This document shows, piece after piece, positions 57,766-64,000 of a stretch of DNA of 64,000 bases. The DNA is from Shewanella holmiensis. GTDB lineage: Bacteria > Pseudomonadota > Gammaproteobacteria > Enterobacterales > Shewanellaceae. Position 1 is the stretch's first letter. Each line of letters opens with the position of its first letter. The notes below the pieces were generated by a model that was not told where the DNA came from, did not search any database, and saw only the letters and a list, made by a program, of their open reading frames with translations. The translations under genes were made by a program, and so were the position numbers. The stretch is from contig NZ_JAMTCD010000010.1 in the NCBI RefSeq assembly GCF_025370255.1, positions 62,001-126,000 on the forward strand, read 5' to 3'.

Positions 57766-59253
57766 TTAGTTTTGAATAACAGTCGCACTATTGAAGTCAC
57801 CGACTTGCGTCACACTAATTGTATTGTCTGCACCTGATTGTGAACCAGTTACGATGTTATCGTTGCCCGTTTGAGATACGATAAAGCTATTATTGTCACC
57901 TGTAATGGCAAATGCACCATCCATTTCACCGCCAACCCAGTTACCATCACCTGATTGCATGATATCAACGAGATTTTCGTTACCAGCAACAAGTAAATCA
58001 ACCAAGTTTAAGTCACCAGACTGGGTCACATCTATTTGAGTATTTGATTCACCTATCACCGAAACTAATGCTTCATTGCTATTACCATCTTGTTCAACAT
58101 CAACTTCATTATCGCTTCCTATGGTTTCAACTAATGCAAAGTTCATATCGCCTTCTTGGTCAATTTCGATATCATTATCATCGCCAAGTGAGAGTGCAAA
58201 AATTGTATTATCGTTACCATCTGATAGTAAATTAAAATCGTTGTCATTACCGTAAGTCACAAATCCGGCATAGTTAGCATTGCCTTCTTGGTCAAGATCG
58301 ACATCATTATCATCGCCCATGACTTCAAATTCAGCCTTGTTAACATCACCTTCTTGCTCTATATCGATATTGTTATCATTACCTTCAACGACAGCAATCA
58401 AAGTGTCACCAACTGAATTCGATTGGCCTTCTTGGTCAATTTCAACATCATTGTCATCACCAGTAGTAAACTCTAAAACAGCAACGTTTCCATCACCTTC
58501 TTGTTCAATACTAATATCATTATCTGAACCTTCAAGTGCGTAAATAAAGCCTGTGTTCAAATTTCCAATTTGTTCAATGTCGACGGTATTGTTGTCACCA
58601 GCTATACCGCGAACACCTGCAATATTACTGCTGCCTTCTTGGTATGTCGTAACATCGTTGTTGTTACCAATATTAGGCGTAAAATCCAGGGCGATTAAAC
58701 CGGCTTGGTTTCCATTACCTAATTGAGTGATGTCACCATCATTATCATTTCCTTGAACTCGGAAAACAGCAAAGTTATCGTCACCCACTTGTGAAACGGT
58801 GGCAGTGTTTGCGTCGCCAATCAGTTCAATATTGCTTTCGTTAAGACCACCGCTTTGCTCAACATCAACCATATTGACATTGCCAACAACCTCTACATCA
58901 CTTTGGTTGAAGAAACCATCTTGAGTCACGATAGTCGAGTTCTCATTTCCTTCTAAAGCAACATTAGAAATATGCCAGTCAGCAGTTTGAGTCACTTCGA
59001 CGTCATTTTCATCACCAGTTGATGTCACGTAAGATTCTAGCCATACACCATTTTGAGAAATGGTCGCGGTTTGATCATTACCAGTTTGGTTGGCGATTGA
59101 TTGATTTAAAATCCCCGTTTGTTCTGATTTTACATCTTGGCCAACACCTTCTTGCATAATTGATATATTGCTTTCTTCACTCGCAAAAGCTGTTGAAGAT
59201 AAGCCTGCTGCAATGGCTAATGCTAATAACGTTTTAGTTGCTTGCGATTTCAT
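57766..59253 (-). CDS. giant acidic curlin-repeat protein (CsgA-like)
   Basis: 495 residues with signal peptide (MKSQATKTLLALAIAAGLSSTAFASEE). After it come about 20 curlin-type repeats of roughly 22 residues, core pattern D-x-D-h-x-Q-x-G-x-x-N-x-A, for example VDIEQIGNLN, VEIDQEGQSN, VDLDQEGNAN and ISVTQVGDFN; the Gln, Gly and Asn ladder residues are well kept. E. coli CsgA has five repeats and about 150 residues, so this is about four times larger and far more acidic (D/E in nearly every repeat). Exported and presumably forms extracellular amyloid. Starts 14 bases after the csgB-like gene, so the two form one operon. Confidence 0.85.
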   Translation of the reverse strand: MKSQATKTLLALAIAAGLSSTAFASEESNISIMQEGVGQDVKSEQTGILNQSIANQTGNDQTATISQNGVWLESYVTSTGDENDVEVTQTADWHISNVALEGNENSTIVTQDGFFNQSDVEVVGNVNMVDVEQSGGLNESNIELIGDANTATVSQVGDDNFAVFRVQGNDNDGDITQLGNGNQAGLIALDFTPNIGNNNDVTTYQEGSSNIAGVRGIAGDNNTVDIEQIGNLNTGFIYALEGSDNDISIEQEGDGNVAVLEFTTGDDNDVEIDQEGQSNSVGDTLIAVVEGNDNNIDIEQEGDVNKAEFEVMGDDNDVDLDQEGNANYAGFVTYGNDNDFNLLSDGNDNTIFALSLGDDNDIEIDQEGDMNFALVETIGSDNEVDVEQDGNSNEALVSVIGESNTQIDVTQSGDLNLVDLLVAGNENLVDIMQSGDGNWVGGEMDGAFAITGDNNSFIVSQTGNDNIVTGSQSGADNTISVTQVGDFNSATVIQN

Positions 59254-59267
59254 GTGACGCTCCCTGT

Positions 59268-59714
59268 TTAATATTGCGTTATTGTGATTGCAGCACCATC
59301 TGCAATCTGTTCAATTGAAAAACTTGCACTTCCTAGTTGACTTAATTGCGCTTGATTATCATTTCCTGTTTGGATTATCGACGCATTATTTTGCTCGCCT
59401 GCTTGTAACAGCTCTATTTCATTATTCACGCCATATTGCGCAATGTGTGCCTGATTGTTGTCCCCAAGCTGCAATACAGAGGCGTGATTTAGCTCTCCAT
59501 CTTGCAAAATGCTTGCTTGGTTTAACATGCCGAGTTGGATGATATTAATCATGTCTCCACGATTATTATTCTCTAACAAGGCTTGCAATGTGATAGGTAA
59601 ATCAGCATCAACAAGTGGATCATTTTTACCTTCCTGTGCATAGGCCGACACTGCAAAGCTGGACAGCAGGAGAGTGATGGATAACGTTTGTTTCATCGAA
59701 ATCAGCATGAACAC
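59268..59714 (-). CDS. csgB: CsgB-like curli nucleator
   Basis: 148 residues, close to E. coli CsgB (151). Signal peptide ends near VSAYAQEG. Four to five curlin-type repeats: MINIIQLGMLNQASI, LQDGELNHASVLQLGDNNQAHI, QYGVNNEIELLQAGEQNNASI, IQTGNDNQAQLSQLG. First gene of the operon before the large curlin protein, as csgB precedes csgA. A start at 59699 (MKQTLSITLLLS) is possible. Confidence 0.78.
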   Translation of the reverse strand: MFMLISMKQTLSITLLLSSFAVSAYAQEGKNDPLVDADLPITLQALLENNNRGDMINIIQLGMLNQASILQDGELNHASVLQLGDNNQAHIAQYGVNNEIELLQAGEQNNASIIQTGNDNQAQLSQLGSASFSIEQIADGAAITITQY

Positions 59715-60114
59715 TCCTTTGCATTACGTGAAACGTAGCGGCGATGACTCACTAGAACGAGTCAAATTACTCGACCAACTTACGGGCTCTGCACACGCAT
59801 ATCAATTAAACGAATGGGTATTTATTTTTAAGCATAATTTAGACTTTTAAAGATGGTTTTTTAAATTTTATCTATTATTTACAACAGCTTGTTGTTTATT
59901 TTTTTGGTGGGTAGCTCTTATGGGCTAGGTCAATTCGGTTAGTAGTTAAGTCGTATTTATCTAACTCATACTTTCCAAATAACCTTGTATGTGGCAACAA
60001 TCTTGGTGCAAAAATATTGCCGGATAAATCGCGTACCCTGAGTCTATAGAGACATTTGTAACGTATTTAGCTTTACCGGTTCTGGAATCAATAAGGACGA
60101 TAGGAAACCAGTAT
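59715..60114. promoter_or_regulatory. divergent regulatory region csgB / subtilisin
   Basis: 400 bp with no gene. Dyads TACGT-GAA-ACGTA (about 59725-59738) and CGAGT-CAAATT-ACTCG (59758-59773) lie close to the csgB start, possible operators. A GGACGATAGGAAACC ribosome site region precedes the protease gene at 60115. No known CsgD box was matched. Confidence 0.4.
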
Positions 60115-62625
60115 ATGTCGATTAAAATAACACCCGTTGCTTTAGCTATCGCATCAGCAATGGCAATGACATCTGCAGTGCCAGTGATGGCTAAGCAAGC
60201 AGTAACTTACCAGCAAGATACGATCTTGGTGGTCTATAAAGACAACGCAACAAAATTTGAGCGTTCAACAGCACAAAAGTTGGTTGGTGCAACGATTAAA
60301 GATGTTAACGCTGATGGTGTAGATGATAAATTCAGTCATTTACTCAACGGAAAATTAGCTCGGTTAAGTTTAAAAAATGGTGCTGACATTCAAAAAGCGA
60401 TCAAAATGATCAGCAAGCACCCTGCGGTTAAATATGCCGAGCCTAACTATATTGTTCGGGCAATAGGGGTGCCGGATGACCCAAGTTTTGTTGACCTTTG
60501 GGGGTTACATAACACAGGTCAAAGCGGTGGTGTATCGGGAGCCGATATTGATGCTGTGGCGGCATGGGATATTTCTACAGGTGACAGTAATGTTGTAGTC
60601 GGTGTGATTGATACTGGTGTGGATTATAACCATCCAGACTTGCAAGCCAATATGTGGGTCAACCCAGGCGAAATAGCAGGAAACGGCATTGATGATGATG
60701 GTAATGGAGTTATCGATGATATTCACGGTTATAACGCAAATGCGAATAATGGTGACCCAATGGACGGTAATGGCCATGGAACACATGTGTCAGGCACTAT
60801 TGGGGCTAAAGGGAATAATGGGGTCGGTGTAGTTGGTGTCAATTGGGATGTCAGTATTATTGGTTGTCAGTTCTTGGATGAAAATGGCTCAGGTTCAACC
60901 GCTGGTGCAATTGCATGTATTGACTACATGACTAACCTAAAACTAAATCATGGTATTGATGTTAAAGCGACTAATAACTCTTGGGGCGGTGGCGGTTTCA
61001 GTCAGGCATTAAAAGATGCTATCGAGAGTGCTGGAGATGCAGGTATTTTATTTGTCGCTGCCGCAGGTAACGACGCATATGATAACGACGTCACTCCAAG
61101 TTACCCAGCAAGTTATGATTCAGATGCCGTTATGGCCATTGCCAGTACCGATCGTAATGACAATATGTCAAGTTTCTCTCAGTGGGGGCCAACCAGTGTC
61201 GATATGGGGGCTCCAGGGTCGGCTATTTTATCTACCGTTCCAGGAGGTGGTTATGATACCTATTCTGGCACATCTATGGCTACGCCGCATGTAACAGGTG
61301 CTGCAGCATTAGTGTGGTCGCTTAATCCAGATCTTACTCCAATCGAAATGAAAGAGTTACTTATGGTGTCGGGTGATGCTAATGCCGCTTTAACTGGGCT
61401 TACCGTTGCTGGAACTCGATTAAATGTAGCTTCTGCACTAGATGCTGCTAACCCAGCTCCAGGATTTCGTTTCACCGTTTCCCCAGCTTCACAACAAGTT
61501 GAAGCAGGCAGTGCCGTTAGCTATGACTTTAACCTAGGCAGCATTGCAGGATGGGATGCAACAGTAGCATTAACTGTTGATGTTACTCCTAGCTTAAATG
61601 GTGTGAGTTTATCAAGTAATAGTGTTGGTGCAGGTGATGATTTTAGTGTTGATGTTAGCACTGACTCAAATGCAGCATGGGGTGATTATGTTATCACTGT
61701 CACAGGTGATGATGGTGCCTCTGTTAAAACTAAATCTGTAGCTTTAGCCGTTTATCCACAAGGGTTAACTGACTTCCCATATAGAAATGACAATGCGGTC
61801 GCGATTCCGGATAATGATTCTGCTGGTATTTCGAGCACGATTAATGTACCAGATGATATCGCTGTATTTGGTTTAACAGCAAGTGTTGACATTTCTCATA
61901 CTTGGATCGGTGATTTAGTGGTCACTTTAACTTCACCAACGGGTACTGAATCAGTTTTACATAACCGTGAAGGTGGCAGTGCAGATGATATTGTTAAATC
62001 TTGGGATTTAAGTGCTTTCAATGGTGAAATGGCCATGGGTGATTGGACATTATCCGTGTCTGACAATGTTGGGGCTGATGTCGGGACATTAAACAACTGG
62101 GGATTAACAATATCAGGACTAGGCGATGCAGCTCCTGCGGCACCTATAGCTGGTTTTGATTATGTTGTTGATGGCTTGAATGTTACATTCACAGATACAA
62201 GTTCAGATGCTAATGATGATATTACCACTTACGCTTGGGACTTTGGTGATGGCTCAACTTCTGCGGATGTCAGTCCAACTTATACTTATTCTGCAGCAGG
62301 TGTTTACTCAGTTAGCTTAACAGTAACGGATGCAGAAGGTAATGAAAATGCCATTAGTACTGATGTCGAAGTGTTTGAGCATGTTATTGAAGCGGACGTG
62401 ATTCGAACTATGGTGTCAAGACGTGGCAGTGCGTTAGTTGATCTAACCTGGAATGGTGCATTAGGTGAAAGTGTGGATATTTATCGTGATGGTGAGATGA
62501 TTGCCACTACAGATAATGATGGACGCTACCGTGATCGCTTTAGTGTATCAGCAAGTTCAGTCACTTATAAAATCTGTCAAACATCTAGTACTTTGTGCTC
62601 AGATCCATTAGTAGCGCAGTTTTAA
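60115..62625 (+). CDS. secreted subtilisin-family (S8) protease with P and PKD domains
   Basis: 836 residues: signal peptide (about 1-26), I9 propeptide (about 35-115), subtilisin domain (about 125-440) with Asp166 (VIDTGVD), His221 (GHGTHVSG), Asn319 (AAGND) and Ser387 (GTSMATPHV), then a linker domain, a P/proprotein-convertase domain (about 555-670, SHTWIGDLVVTL, GDWTLSVSDN), a PKD domain (about 680-752, WDFGDGSTSADVSPTYTY) and a C-terminal beta domain of about 80 residues. An extracellular endopeptidase typical of marine gammaproteobacteria. Divergent from the curli operon. Confidence 0.94.
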   Translation: MSIKITPVALAIASAMAMTSAVPVMAKQAVTYQQDTILVVYKDNATKFERSTAQKLVGATIKDVNADGVDDKFSHLLNGKLARLSLKNGADIQKAIKMISKHPAVKYAEPNYIVRAIGVPDDPSFVDLWGLHNTGQSGGVSGADIDAVAAWDISTGDSNVVVGVIDTGVDYNHPDLQANMWVNPGEIAGNGIDDDGNGVIDDIHGYNANANNGDPMDGNGHGTHVSGTIGAKGNNGVGVVGVNWDVSIIGCQFLDENGSGSTAGAIACIDYMTNLKLNHGIDVKATNNSWGGGGFSQALKDAIESAGDAGILFVAAAGNDAYDNDVTPSYPASYDSDAVMAIASTDRNDNMSSFSQWGPTSVDMGAPGSAILSTVPGGGYDTYSGTSMATPHVTGAAALVWSLNPDLTPIEMKELLMVSGDANAALTGLTVAGTRLNVASALDAANPAPGFRFTVSPASQQVEAGSAVSYDFNLGSIAGWDATVALTVDVTPSLNGVSLSSNSVGAGDDFSVDVSTDSNAAWGDYVITVTGDDGASVKTKSVALAVYPQGLTDFPYRNDNAVAIPDNDSAGISSTINVPDDIAVFGLTASVDISHTWIGDLVVTLTSPTGTESVLHNREGGSADDIVKSWDLSAFNGEMAMGDWTLSVSDNVGADVGTLNNWGLTISGLGDAAPAAPIAGFDYVVDGLNVTFTDTSSDANDDITTYAWDFGDGSTSADVSPTYTYSAAGVYSVSLTVTDAEGNENAISTDVEVFEHVIEADVIRTMVSRRGSALVDLTWNGALGESVDIYRDGEMIATTDNDGRYRDRFSVSASSVTYKICQTSSTLCSDPLVAQF

Positions 62626-62652
62626 TTCATTGATTTAATATCAGTGTTTTTC

Positions 62653-62678
62653 AAAGGGAGCTAAGTGCTCCCTTTTTG
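62653..62678 (+). terminator. terminator after the protease
   Basis: AAAGGGAGC (62653-62661) pairs with GCTCCCTTT (62667-62675), followed by TTT. Confidence 0.88.
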
Positions 62679-62934
62679 CTTTTCTATATCTAACGCATGT
62701 TACTAAGTTCATTTTGCAAATTAATGATGTTGATCAACCAGTATAGATTTCACCGTGATCATCGCTCGGGTCCTAGATATATGTAATCAACCTTATTATT
62801 AAAATTATTATGAGTGTCAAATTGAGTTGCAAAGAACCTTTTTGGTCATAATGCCCGTTACACTATTTTTAGCAGTTTCTTCTTACTTCATCTCACAGTA
62901 CACTGGAAGCATAATTGTTAACTGGATGTATTCA

Positions 62935-63372
62935 ATGAGTATTTGGTTTAGAGAAGTCACACTGGAAGATTGTGAGCGCTTAGACGCAGGGATGAACGGT
63001 AAAGGCACCCTTATGCGAACGCTGGGCATTAAGATCACCGAAATAGGTGATGATTATATGAAAGCAACTATGCCAGCGGATCCCAGTGTTCATAATCCAT
63101 TAGGAATTGTCCATGGTGGCGCAAATGTGGCATTAGCAGAAACCGTAGCGAGTTATGCTGCTAACTTTGTTGTCGATTTCACTAAATTCTATTGTGTAGG
63201 CCAAGAGATAAACGCTAATCACTTAAAAGCTTCACGTAATGGCACTTTAACAGCAACGGCTAGACCCGTTCATATTGGCAAGCGAAGCTCGGTATGGGAA
63301 ATTTTAGTGCATAACAGTGCTAATGATTTGTGTTGTATTTCACGGATGACTGCGGCGGTTGTTGAACGTTAA
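62935..63372 (+). CDS. hotdog thioesterase (YdiI/PaaI-like)
   Basis: 145 residues from the ATG at 62935 (GGATG seven bases ahead); the frame extends to 62827 but that part looks like non-coding lead. Hotdog signature HNPLGIVHGGANVALAETVASYA with the catalytic Glu (position about 69), followed by GQEINANHLKA. Matches the YdiI/MenI (DHNA-CoA thioesterase) group; substrate cannot be decided, and there are no men genes here. Confidence 0.88.
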   Translation: MSIWFREVTLEDCERLDAGMNGKGTLMRTLGIKITEIGDDYMKATMPADPSVHNPLGIVHGGANVALAETVASYAANFVVDFTKFYCVGQEINANHLKASRNGTLTATARPVHIGKRSSVWEILVHNSANDLCCISRMTAAVVER

Positions 63373-63428
63373 TTTTTGCGTATTGGAATAAGCTATACTC
63401 AATCAATGAACGTTTTTTTGGAGTAACT

Positions 63429-63677
63429 ATGGATACCGCAACAATTTGGGAATGGGTGGGATATCTTGCCTCTGTTGTAGTTGCCATTTCTTTAATGATG
63501 GCTAATATCAAAAAACTTCGCTGGTGGAATTTAGTCGGTGCAGTTTTGTTTGTTGCTTATGGCCTAGCTATTGATGCTATTCCTGTGGCATTAGTCAATT
63601 TTTTCATTGTGTTAATTGATGCTTATTATTTAGTGAAATTATATCGCGATCCAATCGTGGAACCGCCTTCAAAATAA
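63429..63677 (+). CDS. small inner-membrane protein (YgjV-like)
   Basis: 82 residues: three membrane helices (about 7-25, 30-50, 52-70), with WNLVGAVLFVAYGLAIDAIPVALVNFFI, the pattern of the YgjV membrane-protein family. Function unknown. A perfect terminator follows. Confidence 0.75.
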   Translation: MDTATIWEWVGYLASVVVAISLMMANIKKLRWWNLVGAVLFVAYGLAIDAIPVALVNFFIVLIDAYYLVKLYRDPIVEPPSK

Positions 63678-63697
63678 CCTCATTATTTTACCCAAAC

Positions 63698-63720
63698 GCC
63701 GAAGCATGCTTCGGCTTTTT
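63698..63720 (+). terminator. terminator after ygjV-like gene
   Basis: GCCGAAGCATGCTTCGGC is a perfect 18-bp palindrome at 63698-63715, followed by TTTTTATT. Confidence 0.85.
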
Positions 63721-63863
63721 ATTACACTTCAAATCGATTTTTACTTTAAATCATCAAATCCTGATTACTTTAGACGATTGCTATTATCGTTTTTAATCGC
63801 TTTTTATGTTTGGCTGGTTGCTCTATTATCGCTTTATACGATAACGACAGCCGAGGTAAGCAA

Positions 63864-63914
63864 CATGGCAACCGTTTATGACTTAATTGAACAATGGTTA
63901 CTTGAAAGTAATTA
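63864..63914 (+). CDS. possible 16-aa upstream peptide of the catalase gene
   Basis: ATG at 63864 has GAGG eight bases ahead and opens MATVYDLIEQWLLESN, stopping 11 bases before the catalase start. Short but with a proper ribosome site. It could be a leader peptide or a chance frame; the longer reading back to 63706 starts inside a terminator and is not believed. Confidence 0.25.
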
Positions 63915-63925
63915 GGAGAGAAAAT

Positions 63926-64000
63926 ATGAACAATTCACATTATTTAACAAGCCAAAATGGCGCACCCATTGCAGATGATCAAAACTCGCTTTCTGCCGGT
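63926..64000 (+). CDS. catalase, 5' part (right edge cut)
   Basis: ATG at 63926 after AGGAGAG opens MNNSHYLTSQNGAPIADDQN and runs off the window after 25 codons. The LTSQNGAPIADDQNSLSAG segment is the start of clade 3 (KatA/KatB-type) heme catalases, which have LTTxxGxPVxDNQNxxTAG at the N-terminus. It detoxifies hydrogen peroxide. Only this short stretch is visible, so clade and gene name are not fixed. Confidence 0.72.
   Translation, partial: MNNSHYLTSQNGAPIADDQNSLSAG

Noticed and set aside
57766..59253. Regular DNA repetition that could look like CRISPR or satellite DNA
   Set aside because: The periodicity is at protein level (about 22-residue curlin repeats) inside an open frame with a signal peptide.
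62827..62934. N-terminal membrane extension of the hotdog thioesterase
   Set aside because: The extra 36 codons have no ribosome site and the ATG at 62935 has one; the resulting length matches YdiI-type enzymes.
63706..63915. 69-codon frame before the catalase gene
   Set aside because: Its ATG lies inside the perfect terminator palindrome of the preceding gene; only the last 16 codons have a plausible ribosome site.

Overview
The window reads as chromosomal DNA of a Shewanella-like gammaproteobacterium. The evidence is gene content and order: the yrbG-kdsD-kdsC-lptC-lptA-lptB-rpoN-hpf-ptsN-rapZ-npr run, divergent mlaFEDCB-ibaG-murA, degS/degQ, zapE, rplM-rpsI, a DUF2065 gene before purA, rnr-rlmB and rpsF-priB-rpsR-rplI, all with moderately AT-rich, host-like codon use. 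No rRNA, tRNA, CRISPR array or intact insertion sequence was seen. The assignment to Shewanella is inference from synteny and protein similarity, not from a database search.

Region by region: 1-1.7 kb is accessory DNA, with the 3' part of a GC-richer HerA-type ATPase gene and a small GIY-YIG (MUG113/T5orf172-like) gene, each followed by an attC-like site, so this looks like the edge of an integron cassette array. 1.7-2.4 kb holds two copies of a dispersed structured repeat. 2.4-7.1 kb (minus strand) has a MazG-like hydrolase, a PAS chemoreceptor, fre and ubiD. 7.2-12.3 kb is looser: a secreted WNH-rich protein, a translationally coupled periplasmic binding lipoprotein plus diguanylate cyclase, an orphan transposase-type HTH protein, long AT-rich gaps with direct repeats and a 9-bp minisatellite. 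12.3-20.2 kb is the nitrogen-PTS / sigma-54 / LPS-transport / Kdo operon. 20.4-25.1 kb is the Mla lipid-transport operon plus murA. 25.2-40.1 kb is housekeeping (periplasmic proteases, ZapE, ribosomal proteins, purine synthesis, RNase R, RlmB).

40.4-46.9 kb is the most interesting part: a tightly overlapping four-gene operon encoding an SMC-type ATPase, two small condensin-like subunits (MksE- and MksF-like) and a Toprim nuclease-like protein. This is the composition of a Wadjet/JetABCD (MksBEFG, EptABCD) DNA-restricting condensin, but the gene order is C-B-A-D, the nuclease subunit is short, and the operon sits between core genes with host-like composition.

47.1-64 kb: a dicarboxylate/glutamate-type symporter, fbp, a dipeptidyl peptidase IV, a third copy of the structured repeat inside a larger inverted-repeat block, two small membrane proteins, ygfZ, serA, a DUF2238 protein, then a curli-type cluster (csgD-like regulator convergent with a csgB-like nucleator and a very long, acidic curlin-repeat protein of about 20 repeats), a divergent secreted subtilisin with P and PKD domains, a hotdog thioesterase, a YgjV-like protein, and the first 25 codons of a catalase running off the right edge.
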